Source of the DNA: Clostridiales bacterium UBA3953
GTDB taxonomy: Bacteria > Bacillota > Clostridia > Oscillospirales > CAG-272
DNA length: 15,824 nucleotides
Reading direction: 5' to 3'
Assembly: GCA_002385415.1 (NCBI GenBank)
Contig: DGDL01000066.1
Coordinates: 1-15,824 of the forward strand
Positions 5,363-14,700 of this stretch are shown piece after piece; the first letter of the stretch is position 1, and every line of letters starts with the position of its first letter. The position numbers and the translations under genes were made by a program. Under the pieces are notes generated by a model that made no database searches, had not been told where the DNA came from, and was given only the letters and a program-made list of their open reading frames with translations.

Positions 5363-7303
5363 TTAGCTTATTCTGTCGCCGGGGTTGCCGTCGGCGAATA
5401 TAACCGATATTTTCCCATTGGACGAGGTTGAGGCAAGTATCATGCCGTGGCTTTCAACTCCGCGCAGTACTGCGGGTTTAAGGTTGACTACGCAGACAAC
5501 TTTTTTGCCTATAAGGTCATCAGGCTTATAGTACTCGGCAATGCCCGAAACAACGGTGCGCGTCTCATAGCCCAAATCAAGCGTCAGCTTGAGGAGCTTT
5601 TTAGTTTTCGGAACGGGCTCGCAGTCGGTGACGGTCGCAACACGCAGCTCGGTCGCCATAAACTGCTCAATTGTAATTTCGGGCTCATGTTCAGGCTCCG
5701 GCACAGCCGGTTTTTCCTGATGTGCAGCTTCATACTCGGCCATTATTTCGGCGAGCATTTTTTCCTCATCGATGCGCTCGAAAAGTATTTTCGCATCGCC
5801 GAGCTTGGTGCCGGGTTGGAGCGTGCCAAACTCGAAGCTCTGCTCGTCGGTTCCGAGCTGGCGCAGTATCTCGGCGGATGTACCGGGCATAAGAGGATAC
5901 AGCAGAACAGCACCGAGCCTGATGGTCTCGAGCAGGTTATATATAACCGTTCCGAGACGCGTACGGCTGGATTCGTCTTTGGCCAGTATCCAGGGGGTGG
6001 TCTCGTCGATATATTTGTTTGCGCGTTTGAACAGTGTAAACAATGTGTTGACAGCGTCCGCGGTATGGAAGGTATCCATAAGACGGTCAAACTCGGCTGC
6101 AGTATGCGACGCAAGCGCCTTGAGATCGGCGTCGGGGCCTTCGTCGCCGGCGGGAGAAGGCACTTTGCCGTCGAAATACCTCTTGGTCATAGCGTGTGTA
6201 CGCGATACAAGGTTGCCGAGAGTGTTTGCAAGGTCGGTATTGTAGCGTGAAAGGATAGCCTCCCATGTGATGTTGCCGTCGGCATTATAGGGCATTTCGG
6301 CGAGCGAGAAGTGGCGCACCGCATCGACGCCGAGTTTTGCGACAAGGTCATCGGCGTAAAGGATATTGCCGCGCGATTTGCTCATTTTGTCGCTGCCGAA
6401 TAAAAACCACGGGTGGCCAAACACTTTCTTTGGCAGCGGCAGGCCCAGCGCCATCAGGAATATAGGCCAGTAGATAGTGTGGAAGCGCATTATGTCCTTG
6501 CCTATGATATGTGCGTCCGCGGGCCAGTATTTTTCAAACAGATCGCCTTCGCAGCCCTCGGGATTGTAGCCGAGTGCCGTGATGTAGTTTGAAAGCGCGT
6601 CGAGCCAGACGTAAATCACATGGTCTTCATCAAAAGGTACAGGAATACCCCACTTAAACGACGAGCGCGACACGCAAAGGTCCTGCAGCCCGGGCAAAAG
6701 GAAGTTGTTTATCATCTCTTTGCGACGCGACTCGGGCTCGATGAACTCGGGATGCTCTTCGATGTATTTGAGCAGCCTGTCGGCATAGGCACTCATGCGG
6801 AAAAAGTATGCCTCTTCCTGTGTGCGAATAACAGGTCTCCCGCAGTCGGGGCAAACCTTGACGCCGTCTTTTTCTTCTATCTGGCTGTCGGTATAAAATG
6901 CTTCGTCCGGCTCGCAGTACCAGCCCACATATTTGCCCTTGTATATATCTCCTTGGTCGTAAAATTTCTTGAAAATCGCGGCAACAGCTTTTTTATGATA
7001 GTCGTCGGTGGTGCGGATAAACTTGTCGTAGCTTGCGCCTACGAGATCCCAAATGCGGCGGATTTCTTCGTTTGTGATGCGATCGACATATTCCTTTGGC
7101 GAAAGCCCCGCCTCGTGTGCTTTGTTTTCGATTTTCTGACCGTGTTCGTCGGTGCCGGTCAGAAAGAAAACGTCATATCCGCGCTGGCGTTTGAACCGCG
7201 CGATGGCGTCTGTAAATATGATTTCATAAGTGTTGCCGATGTGGGGTTTTGCCGATGCATAGGCTATTGCGGTGGTTATATAATATTTCGGTTTTTTTTC
7301 CAT
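5363..7303 (-). CDS. metG: Methionyl-tRNA synthetase
   Basis: MetRS charges tRNA-Met with methionine. The 646-residue protein has the class I HIGH motif as HIGN (21-24), GTDEHGQK near 50-57, and KMSKS at 306-310. The connective peptide holds a metal-binding knuckle with Cys130, Cys151 and Cys154; the usual fourth Cys is Asp133, so zinc would be held by three Cys plus Asp or not at all. An anticodon-binding helical domain follows (about 355-520), then a disordered Glu/Pro-rich linker. The C-terminal ~104 residues (543-646, ITIEQFMATELRVATV onward) are the Trbp111/EMAP-II-like OB-fold that binds tRNA and supports dimers. AAGGA (7313-7317) lies 9 bases before the ATG at 7303. It is the first gene of the metG-tatD-rSAM-pyrE cluster. 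Assignment is secure. Confidence 0.96.
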   Translation of the reverse strand: MEKKPKYYITTAIAYASAKPHIGNTYEIIFTDAIARFKRQRGYDVFFLTGTDEHGQKIENKAHEAGLSPKEYVDRITNEEIRRIWDLVGASYDKFIRTTDDYHKKAVAAIFKKFYDQGDIYKGKYVGWYCEPDEAFYTDSQIEEKDGVKVCPDCGRPVIRTQEEAYFFRMSAYADRLLKYIEEHPEFIEPESRRKEMINNFLLPGLQDLCVSRSSFKWGIPVPFDEDHVIYVWLDALSNYITALGYNPEGCEGDLFEKYWPADAHIIGKDIMRFHTIYWPIFLMALGLPLPKKVFGHPWFLFGSDKMSKSRGNILYADDLVAKLGVDAVRHFSLAEMPYNADGNITWEAILSRYNTDLANTLGNLVSRTHAMTKRYFDGKVPSPAGDEGPDADLKALASHTAAEFDRLMDTFHTADAVNTLFTLFKRANKYIDETTPWILAKDESSRTRLGTVIYNLLETIRLGAVLLYPLMPGTSAEILRQLGTDEQSFEFGTLQPGTKLGDAKILFERIDEEKMLAEIMAEYEAAHQEKPAVPEPEHEPEITIEQFMATELRVATVTDCEPVPKTKKLLKLTLDLGYETRTVVSGIAEYYKPDDLIGKKVVCVVNLKPAVLRGVESHGMILASTSSNGKISVIFADGNPGDRIS

Positions 7304-7347
7304 ATTGTCAGATCCTTAAGTTTAGACTCTGTAAAATGTTTTATAAA

Positions 7348-7380
7348 CCGTCCTGCCGCGCAGTTACCTCGGCCGGACGG
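7348..7380 (-). terminator. Hairpin downstream of telA, possible terminator
   Basis: CCGTCC-t-GCCG (7348-7358) pairs with CGGC-c-GGACGG (7370-7380), ten pairs with one mismatch and an 11-base loop. On the minus strand it follows telA by ~100 bases and is followed by TTTATAAAACATTTT, a broken U-tract. A second, weaker pair GCGCAGC/GCTGCGC (7440-7446 and 7474-7480) lies closer to the telA stop. The 180-base gap to metG shows no convincing gene or clear promoter. Confidence 0.45.
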
Positions 7381-7483
7381 AAAAACGCAAAAATCTGATT
7401 CTGCGATAAAACTTTTTTCGTCTATGCGATCACAAAGCGGCGCAGCCATGTATGCGTTACAAAGCCTTATATAGCTGCGCGCC

Positions 7484-8620
7484 TTATGCCCGGTTTTGCT
7501 GCTGATTTGTTTTTGCGCTATTGATTTCGAGCAGCTTGTTTTTAAGCTGTTCCTCGATGCGCGCAAGCTCTTCTTGCGCGGCGCGGCGCTTTTCTCGGCC
7601 TTCGTTTTGGATGGTGAGCACCTCGTCAAGCGTCGATATAAGCGCTTCGTTTGTGGCTTTCAGCGTCTCGATGTCGACAATGCCGCGCTCTGCTTCGCGG
7701 GCGGTCTGGACGGTCGCGGTCTTAAGAGCCTCGGCATTTTTGCGCAAAAGCTCGTTGGTCATGTCGGTGACCTGTCGCTGTGCCGCAAGTGCCTGTTGCG
7801 AATGAGCGAGCCCAAGCGCGATAACCATTTGGCTTTTCCAGAGAGGCACAGTGTTGACGATGGTAGAGTGTATCTTTTCGCACATTACGGCGTCGTTGTT
7901 TTGCACCATGCGGATTTGCGGCCCCATCTGAAGCGCAACATTGCGGGTCAGTTCGAGGTCATAGAGTTTTTTCTCAAACCGGTCGCAGAGAGCGGCAAAA
8001 TCGTTTGCCGCCTGCGCGTCGGCGGCAAGCCCTGTTTGGGAGGCACGCTCGATAAGCTCGCGCAGGGTGGTGTTTCGCGCCTCTTCCAGCTTGCGCTTGC
8101 CCGCTATAATGTAGAGGGTAAGTTCTTTGAAATTTTGAAGATTGACCTCGTAGAGCTTTTCGAGCATCGCGATGTCTTTTCTGAGCTGGATTTGATGGGT
8201 TTCAAGCGAATCGATTATCTTCTCAACCGCGTTTTCGGTTTTGTCGTATTTGATTTTTAGAGCCTCGAGCTTGTTTTTGCTCCGGCTAAAGAAGGCGCGC
8301 AGACCTCTTTGATTTTCGTCTATTTCAAAACCGCGCAACTGGGTGATAAGCTGGGTTATCATCTCGCCCGCTTCGCCGAGGTCCATTACCCGGATGTTGG
8401 AGAGCGCCGAATCCGAAAATTCGGCGACTTTTGCCTGTGCACCTTCTCCGTAGGTCATAATGGCGTTTACGTCGGTAAGGTTTATTTTATTGCTGAGCTG
8501 CTCTATGAGTTTCCGTTCCTCTTCCGTCAGCGAGTCTTCGGACAGGTCAGGCTTTACGAGTTCAGGGTCCGTTTCCAGCTTCAGCGTAGGCAAATTGTTG
8601 AGATTGGGAGCGTCGGTCAT
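7484..8620 (-). CDS. telA: TelA/KlaA family toxic anion resistance protein
   Basis: The 378-residue protein matches the TelA family (PF05816) in length and layout. It is almost wholly helical, with long charged segments and no signal peptide or membrane helix, so it acts in the cytoplasm or on the inner membrane face. Family features seen here are the N-terminal acidic segment, LITQLRGFEIDENQRGLRAF near 90-110, and the long coiled-coil central and C-terminal parts. TelA proteins were named for tellurite resistance; in Listeria a homologue affects tolerance to nisin and cell-wall antibiotics. The molecular activity is not known. GAGAGG lies 8 bases before the ATG at 8620. The gene follows xpaC by 25 bases, the usual pairing in Firmicutes, so the two are likely one operon for envelope or toxic-ion stress. 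Confidence 0.9.
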   Translation of the reverse strand: MTDAPNLNNLPTLKLETDPELVKPDLSEDSLTEEERKLIEQLSNKINLTDVNAIMTYGEGAQAKVAEFSDSALSNIRVMDLGEAGEMITQLITQLRGFEIDENQRGLRAFFSRSKNKLEALKIKYDKTENAVEKIIDSLETHQIQLRKDIAMLEKLYEVNLQNFKELTLYIIAGKRKLEEARNTTLRELIERASQTGLAADAQAANDFAALCDRFEKKLYDLELTRNVALQMGPQIRMVQNNDAVMCEKIHSTIVNTVPLWKSQMVIALGLAHSQQALAAQRQVTDMTNELLRKNAEALKTATVQTAREAERGIVDIETLKATNEALISTLDEVLTIQNEGREKRRAAQEELARIEEQLKNKLLEINSAKTNQQQNRA

Positions 8621-8645
8621 TATTTATACCTCTCAAGCAATGTTA

Positions 8646-9365
8646 TTATTTACCGGTCCCGAGCGTTTTATCCGCTTTCGCTCCGCCCGCTGTTTCGGAC
8701 AGCATGGACTCGAGGACATCTATATCGGTGGTTATATCGAGCGTCTTATCGTAAAGCAGCTTGTCCAGTTGCGAAGAAAACGCATTGTACATGGCGCGCA
8801 CGGCATCTTCGATTTCGCGCATTGCAGTCACGGCGTTTTTACCGCCCATTCCATGTCGGTGGAATGTGAGATATGCGCGCAAAAGTTTGTCGAGCTGCGG
8901 AAGATAATAGCTGAAATGTCTGCGCAGCATTTGCCGCTGTTCGGGGTTTTCCGCGATATAAGAGTTGATTTTGTATGCGCAGGCCAAAACAGGAGCGATT
9001 TCGCCGGCAAAATTGCGGTTGAATGACGCAATTTTGGTCATGCTTGCCTCGGCACTTTTAAGATGACTTTCGCCTGCGGCGAGAAGTTTGTCGGTTTCAC
9101 TGTTGCCCGACGAAGGCAGCTCTCGTTTGCGGGGGACTTTGACTTCGACGGGAGGGAACAAACGTTTGGTAACTCCGTGCAAAACCATCGCGCCCCCGCC
9201 TGCAATAAGAAAATGGAACCATGCGGAAAAGGCCGTTATTATGCCATAGAGGGCCAAAAATCCCACCGTCGCAAAAAACGGGACGGGGGAACGTTTGCGC
9301 TTGAGCGTATACTCAAGATCGGGCCTATTTTGGCTGAAAGCCGATTTGTATTGATTGTTGTTCAT
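8646..9365 (-). CDS. xpaC: XpaC-like membrane protein (5-bromo-4-chloroindolyl phosphate hydrolysis family)
   Basis: The 239-residue protein has a basic N-terminus (KRKR at 22-25), two adjacent membrane helices at about 28-45 and 47-64, and a cytoplasmic helical domain from ~75 to the end. That is the layout of the XpaC family (PF10112), which is regularly encoded next to telA. The family name comes from an indolyl-phosphate colour assay; real phosphatase activity is doubtful, and no phosphatase motif is visible here. It may anchor TelA at the membrane. No good ribosome site precedes the ATG at 9365, which is odd; translation may be weak or use an unusual initiation region. Transcription probably starts from a promoter inside the end of the upstream oxidoreductase gene. 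Confidence 0.82.
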   Translation of the reverse strand: MNNNQYKSAFSQNRPDLEYTLKRKRSPVPFFATVGFLALYGIITAFSAWFHFLIAGGGAMVLHGVTKRLFPPVEVKVPRKRELPSSGNSETDKLLAAGESHLKSAEASMTKIASFNRNFAGEIAPVLACAYKINSYIAENPEQRQMLRRHFSYYLPQLDKLLRAYLTFHRHGMGGKNAVTAMREIEDAVRAMYNAFSSQLDKLLYDKTLDITTDIDVLESMLSETAGGAKADKTLGTGK

Positions 9366-9467
9366 GTTTACATCATTTTGGCGGGGTTGTTTATTTGGCC
9401 GGGTGCCGCCCGGGAGGATTTTAACCTGGCGGACGGCACACGCCGACCATGATACTTACTATACAAT

Positions 9468-9497
9468 ATTATATGTCATACAGCCTGGGATCGTCAA
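9468..9497 (-). promoter_or_regulatory. Promoter of xpaC-telA inside the oxidoreductase 3' end
   Basis: TTGACG (9492-9497) and a perfect TATAAT (9468-9473) are spaced by 18 bases on the minus strand. Both lie at the very end of the upstream coding region. The leader to xpaC would be ~95 bases and contains a GC-rich hairpin CCGGG-TGCCG-CCCGG (9399-9413). No terminator with a U-tract separates the two units, so read-through is also possible. Confidence 0.5.
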
Positions 9498-10524
9498 CCC
9501 GGACGCGCTGGCCGGTCTGTGACGACAGATAACATGCCAGCACCATCTTCAGCGAGTCGCGCGCCTCGTAAACCGAGCATATAGGGGGTCTTTTACCGTG
9601 GAGGAATTCGGCAAACGGGCCGGCTTGCGCTGCGATGCGCTCCCCATGTCCGGCGGGAGACGGAATGTCGGACAGCGTCCAGTCGGAGTTGCCTTCGACG
9701 AAATATTTAAGTCCCTCGGTGCCGTGAGGCAGGCGGGTTGAAGGCGCGTCCCCGAAATACTGCTGGATGGCGCCGCGCGACCCGTAAACCTCTGTGGTGA
9801 TTTCCGCGGCCGAGCAGGTGAAGTATGTAGAAATTTCGGCTATCATGCCGTTTTTGTATTTAAACAGCGCAACACCATTGTCGTTTTTAACTTTCGGGTT
9901 GCATACTGTGGTAAGCTCGGCTATGACTGTTTCGGGCACGCCGAAAATCCAGTTCAGCATATCTATAGGATGCGAGCTGTCGTCGGCAAATATATCGCGG
10001 TTGAGCTTGGGGTCGGCGTGCCAGGTGTTTTCAAACCCAGCCCATGTGTGCGTGGCGAGACCGTGCCTGCGGCGGTATACATATATGTCGCCTATTGTGC
10101 CGCTTTCGATAAGCTCTTTTATCTTTATGTTCTGCGGGTCGACCCGCATCTGATAACCCATTGTGAACGGTACATTGTATTTTTCGACCGCCTGAACAAT
10201 CCGGTCGGCGTCGGCAAGCGTCAGTGCCAGCGGTTTATAGCATATAATAGCCTTGCCTGCCTCGGCTGCCAGCTCGCAATGTTCGGGATGATAGAGAGTT
10301 TCGGATGATACGACGACGGCGTCGATGTCTTCGCGCGCCACAAGTGCCTCGGCGCTCTCCATGACTTCTACACCGCCGAGTGCGGCGCAGGACGATTCAG
10401 CGCGGCTTATGTCGTGATCCCAGCCGGCGACAATTTCAACGCCAAGCTGAGGCATCTGCATCCATCTGCCGCCGAAAGCCATTACATGTCCGTGAGCAAA
10501 ACCGAGTATACCGACCTTGACCAT
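9469..10524 (-). CDS. Gfo/Idh/MocA family NAD(P)-dependent oxidoreductase
   Basis: The 351-residue protein has the two-domain layout of the family. The N-terminal Rossmann fold begins VKVGILGFAHGH (2-13); the usual GxGxxG is altered to GFAHGH, a variant seen in some sugar oxidoreductases. The usual EKP is YKP with catalytic Lys97. The C-terminal domain has DDSSHPIDMLNWIFG (181-195), where Asp182 and His185 fit the conserved active-site positions. Substrates in this family are sugars, sugar acids or inositols, converted with NAD(P)H. The exact one cannot be read from sequence. GGGAGG lies 8 bases before the ATG at 10524. The gene has its own promoter, divergent from a membrane protein gene, and no carbohydrate genes flank it directly, although a GH-A lipoprotein lies about 1.2 kb away. 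Confidence 0.9.
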   Translation of the reverse strand: MVKVGILGFAHGHVMAFGGRWMQMPQLGVEIVAGWDHDISRAESSCAALGGVEVMESAEALVAREDIDAVVVSSETLYHPEHCELAAEAGKAIICYKPLALTLADADRIVQAVEKYNVPFTMGYQMRVDPQNIKIKELIESGTIGDIYVYRRRHGLATHTWAGFENTWHADPKLNRDIFADDSSHPIDMLNWIFGVPETVIAELTTVCNPKVKNDNGVALFKYKNGMIAEISTYFTCSAAEITTEVYGSRGAIQQYFGDAPSTRLPHGTEGLKYFVEGNSDWTLSDIPSPAGHGERIAAQAGPFAEFLHGKRPPICSVYEARDSLKMVLACYLSSQTGQRVRVDDPRLYDI

Positions 10525-10563
10525 AATTTGTGCCTCCCATCAATAATAAACAGATTACCTTTA

Positions 10564-10592
10564 ATTATACATTACACATACCGAAATTGCAA
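10564..10592 (-). promoter_or_regulatory. Sigma-A promoter of the oxidoreductase gene
   Basis: TTGCAA (10587-10592) is followed after exactly 17 bases by TATAAT (10564-10569) on the minus strand, about 40 bases upstream of the ATG at 10524. It is back to back with the promoter of the membrane protein gene. Confidence 0.7.
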
Positions 10593-10610
10593 TGTTTTTT
10601 GCAGCCTCTA

Positions 10611-10639
10611 TTGAAAATATTGACTTTAAAGGGTATAAT
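10611..10639 (+). promoter_or_regulatory. Sigma-A promoter of the membrane protein gene
   Basis: TTGAAA (10611-10616), a 17-base spacer and a perfect TATAAT (10634-10639). Transcription would start near 10646, after the first ATG of the longest frame (10642). This supports the later start at 10696. Confidence 0.75.
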
Positions 10640-10695
10640 ATATGGCAGTTCCCGCGCATGATGCGCGGATTGTATTTTATCAAGAAGGGCTGACG

Positions 10696-11610
10696 ATGAC
10701 CGATACGATACCGGCAAGCTCCGAAAAGAGGGCTAAAAAAGTCAAATTTCTTTGGTTTTTTTATGTTTTTGCAATAGTCGCGTCGGCGGCAGGCACTTTG
10801 CTCCGTCTTGCTGTGCTGCTGTATGACTATGACTATGAGCTTGGGCTTTACAAGTCTGATGCGGTGCTCCCGCAGATATTCAGAGCTGTGCTTATAGTAT
10901 GCGTTGCCGCACTTTTGACGACGATAAAGGCAGGCGGACAAGCCGGGCTTCCGGGCAGGCTTTTGCCGGTGGGCAGGCTTTTGACATTTATATCGGCGCT
11001 GGCAGGTTTTTCGATGTTTGCGACGGTTGTAATGCAGCTTCTGATGAAGCTTTCGTTTGAAATATCGCTTCAGGGCTGGAAATCCACGCTTGCATCGGGA
11101 CTTGAGGTGGCAATGCAGGTGTTTGCATTGCCGTCTGCGCTCTATTTTATCGTCATGGCGGTGCGGCAAAACCCCTACCGGCCGTCGACGGCTGCACTGG
11201 GTTTTTTCCCGGTGCTTTGGGCGGCGGCATATCTAATGTGCGTGTATTTTGACACGAGCACGACACTGAACAATCCCCTGCGCATACTTGAGCAGGCCTC
11301 TCTTATAATGGTGATGGTCTTCATGCTCATGGAGCTGCGCTGTCTGGTGGGCAAGGCAAAGCCCCACATCTATATAACCTTCGGCATGATAGTTATGGTG
11401 ATGGTCACATCCGCCTCGCTTCCGACGTTTTTGCTTACGCTTGCGATGAAAATGAAGGTCTCGGTCGACACAATTTTCGATGCGACAAAGCTGTGCATCG
11501 CGGCTTATGCAGCGGTACGCGTTGCCGACATGATCAGAGCGGCGGGTAAAAGCGAAGCTCAAACAGAGGGCATGGCGGACATCCAAAGCGGCGGGACAAG
11601 CGAAAATTGA
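10696..11610 (+). CDS. Polytopic membrane protein of unknown function
   Basis: The product is 304 residues from the ATG at 10696. The longer frame from 10642 would begin upstream of the predicted transcription start, whereas GAAGGG (10684-10689) sits 6 bases before 10696. About seven hydrophobic helices are visible, near 18-41, 62-77, 94-115, 134-155, 165-185, 196-216 and 225-250, with a possible eighth near 265-285. The N-terminus is polar and basic (SEKRAKKVK), and the C-terminal tail (~25 residues) is hydrophilic and rich in Gly, Ser and Glu. No transporter, enzyme or sensor motif stands out, and I do not recognise the family. It stands alone on the plus strand, with its own promoter and terminator, between two minus-strand units. 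Confidence 0.82.
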   Translation: MTDTIPASSEKRAKKVKFLWFFYVFAIVASAAGTLLRLAVLLYDYDYELGLYKSDAVLPQIFRAVLIVCVAALLTTIKAGGQAGLPGRLLPVGRLLTFISALAGFSMFATVVMQLLMKLSFEISLQGWKSTLASGLEVAMQVFALPSALYFIVMAVRQNPYRPSTAALGFFPVLWAAAYLMCVYFDTSTTLNNPLRILEQASLIMVMVFMLMELRCLVGKAKPHIYITFGMIVMVMVTSASLPTFLLTLAMKMKVSVDTIFDATKLCIAAYAAVRVADMIRAAGKSEAQTEGMADIQSGGTSEN

Positions 11611-11657
11611 GAAAAAAACAATCCCGGGGTCGGTGTCTCAATAATAAAATTATCGTA

Positions 11658-11694
11658 AAGTGCGGGCAAATGCATAATGCAGATGCCCGCACTT
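11658..11694. terminator. Bidirectional terminator between the membrane protein and the GH lipoprotein
   Basis: AAGTGCGGGCA (11658-11668) pairs perfectly with TGCCCGCACTT (11684-11694), with a further TGC/GCA pair inside. The plus strand continues AAATTTTGTT and the minus strand TTTACGATAATTTTATT. It lies 8 bases past the stop of the minus-strand gene and ~47 bases past the plus-strand stop. Confidence 0.75.
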
Positions 11695-11702
11695 AAATTT
11701 TG

Positions 11703-14700
11703 TTAAAATGCATATCCGAACACGCGCTCGCCAATCTTAAACCGTATGCTCGGCACGCCGCTGCCGTCGTATTTTACGGTGATTTCGGCTGTGCAGAGAT
11801 ATGGAATGTCGGTGTCAACCACCGCTTCAAACGCAACCTCGCCTTCCGAAAAGACGATTAAGGTGCCGGCGCGCCAAGTCGAGTGGCCGGTGTTCATGAC
11901 AGTTATCGTGAGCGTGCCGCCTGCCGGCAGGCTTTCGCCGGAGTAGACACGTTTGCCGTCCGCAAGCTCCAGCCGCATGACCTGACCGTTTACATGCTGC
12001 AGCGGCGCCGTCTCGCCATCCTCGAGCCTGTATCCGCCGACCGCAATGTCAGCCAGCTCGTCGGCAAACGCGGGCTGAAGGCCGTTTGAGTCGGTAAAAA
12101 TAACATGCTTTCCGGCTTTGTCCGCAGCGTCGAGCCTGCTAAACACAGCATTGAACATGCCGGTGATTCCCGCGGGATAGTCCGAGCGCTCGATAGAGAT
12201 AACCTCGCCTTCGGCGGGCGGTGTGCCGAGCGCAAGGAACTTCGGCGCATACTCGCGAAGCAGTGCCGTCACCGGTCTGTCGCTGCCGTCGGGGTTGAAT
12301 ATGCCGTAATCGGAGTTTTCGTTTATGCGATAGCCACCGGGGAAGAACCAGCAGTATAGGGCGGATATATGCGCCGCATAGGCTTTTTGCAGCACATGCT
12401 CGTAGTAATTCTTCTGTTCGGCGAGCTGCAGCGAAATGTCGCCAAAGTTTGAGCCAGACCAAACATGTTTGCCGTATTCTTTGAGCATGACGGGTGCGCC
12501 GGGTTTGGTGTAACGTGCATAGGCAGCGGCGAATACGAGCTGCAGGCACGAGTCGCTGCTCGCGCGCAGCGCATAGCCTTCGGGTGACATGAAATCGAGC
12601 GACGGGGCAAGCGACTGGAAGTCGTAACCGCTCCAATCGACCGCAACCGCGCTGCCTGAATTGGACATGCGGAAGGAGATAAGGTGGTTTTTGTCAAGGT
12701 CGCGTATATACTCGGTTTTCTCGGCAAAAACCTTTGAAACGTAATCGTCGGTAAACCGGCGGTATGCCGCAACCATCAGGTTATATTTAGCCGGTGCATT
12801 GCCGCCGAGCATCTCGTCTGTAACGACAATGTTGCCGGACGCATCTCTTTCTATCGGCCCGCATTTCCATGCCCGGAGCGCAGCGTCAACCGAGCCGTAT
12901 TGCTCCTGTATCCACTTCATCCATTCGCCGTCCCATTTGTAGCGGATGTGGTCGTATGTTCTGATAAGCGGCTCCCACGCAATATCGTATGCAATGATAT
13001 TGTCCACTTCGGGGAAATGGCACTTTTCGATAAGCGTTTTGACTTCGTTTTCGTTGAAATTCATCGGATAGGCATAGGGACGGATGGAAAGGTCGACATA
13101 CAGGCCGAGCGACTCGCACATGTCAATAAGGTGCAGGATGTTGTTTGAATCCTTTATAGTCTCGTAATAAACGAAAACCGAGACGGAGTTCATTCCGATG
13201 TCTTTTACGCGCAGCAAATCATCATATACGACCGTCGGGTCATAGCTGGCTCTTGATACATAGTGCTCGAATAGCGCGCCGTTCGGCTCGGCGATATCGT
13301 ACGAGGGCATATAGTTGACGCCGAAAAAGTTGATAACCTCTCCGTCGCGCATGAAAGCGCCGTTTTCGGTGTATATATACTTGCGTTCGGACTCGGGCTT
13401 GGGCGACCAGATTTTCACTGCGTGCTCCACGCGGTCGACACACCCGCCGGCGACAAAAAGTTCGGCAACGGCGCGGTCGATATCGGCGTCTGACGCCGAA
13501 AATGTTGATTTCGCGCTGTAATAGCCGGTTTTGCGGAAGGTGTTGTTGTCCTTTGCCTCGGCTGCCGGGGTTGAAAGGTGCACGACTTCGGTGTCGCCGG
13601 AATAGAGAGTGACGCGCAGCTCGGTATCCTCTTCGTCGGCTGCGGCGGCGACCATGCCATAGGTAATGTCGGGATTGTCTGGTTTAATGTAGATAAACTC
13701 GTCGGTTCCGCCCTCGACTATATAGCTGTCCGCAAGCAGGGCACGGGTCGCGCCCAAAACAACCGAAAGCCCTGCCTCATTGTAAAATGCAGGGTCGTCT
13801 GTCGAAATGACGCCCGCGCCGCTGCCCTCGCGTGCGCCGTTTATGTCGGTTGTGCTTGTAAACCGATATACCCAGGCGAGATAGCCGGAGTGCAGACCTT
13901 TTGAATCGGTGACCTCAAGCAGCGGTATAAACCTGCTTACTCTGCCGGTGTCAAATCCGATTGCCTGGCGTCCCGGGCTGCACGAGAACATGGAGGAGGG
14001 AAGAACGTAATCAGTATCTGCAACAAAGATTTGGTTGTCATGCGCTTTGACATTTGCGCCAACGGTTATAGGGTAAAGCTCGTATAAAGGAGAAAATCCG
14101 TCAATTGAAACCTCAGCGTCGGCGGATAGTTCGGTCAATGTATTATTAATTGTAGCGAAATCGTCGAGATAGAAAGTGTGCGTCCCTGCGGGAATAACCT
14201 GCCCGGACATCGCAAATCCGGCGCCGCATGAAACAGCGTTTGAAAGGTCAAAGGACGTGCCTGCCCTAAACGGGCTTTCCCAAATCTTGAATTGAGACTC
14301 GGGTACGACATAGTATTGCCACTCGTCGGTAAGCTCGACTGTAGCATACCAGCGGCTGCCGTCCTTTTCGGTAAACTCAATGTAAAGCCCGGGGGTGGCA
14401 GAGTCGCCTTTTGCCCAGAAGGCGACGGCGTCGTGATGGCTGGGCACCGAGCATTTGGAGTTTACAAGGTCCCAGCTCGTGAGGTTTTCAACAAATACTT
14501 TTAATGTCGTACTGTTTCCACGCCCGAAATCGCCAAGCTCCGTTATCTGCGGGCTGCTAAAGTCGTTTGTGGTGCGCGTGAGCTTGCGTAAAGCGTTTTT
14601 TGCCGTAAAATCGATGAGCAGGGATTTATCTTCGACCTTCGAGGCGAAATCGGCGAGGTATTCTGTCCGGGTCATAAACTTGTCGCCGATTTTGTAGAGA

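Noticed and set aside
5447..6250. Long plus-strand frame (267 residues) opposite metG
   Set aside because: It is antisense to a conserved metG with intact motifs, has no recognisable domain, and arises from codon bias on the other strand.
6620..7474. Plus-strand frame of 284 residues across the metG start
   Set aside because: Mostly antisense to metG, no ribosome site or family features; a shadow frame.
7304..7483. T-box or SAM riboswitch for metG
   Set aside because: No T-box core (GGTGG-ACCGCG type) or SAM-riboswitch pattern is visible on the minus strand; only a simple hairpin and a possible 57-codon frame with no ribosome site.
7496..8260. Plus-strand frame of 254 residues opposite telA
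   Set aside because: Antisense to telA, Cys/Phe-rich low-quality translation typical of a shadow.
10642..10695. Upstream ATG of the plus-strand membrane protein
   Set aside because: It lies at or before the predicted transcription start and has no ribosome site; the ATG at 10696 has one.
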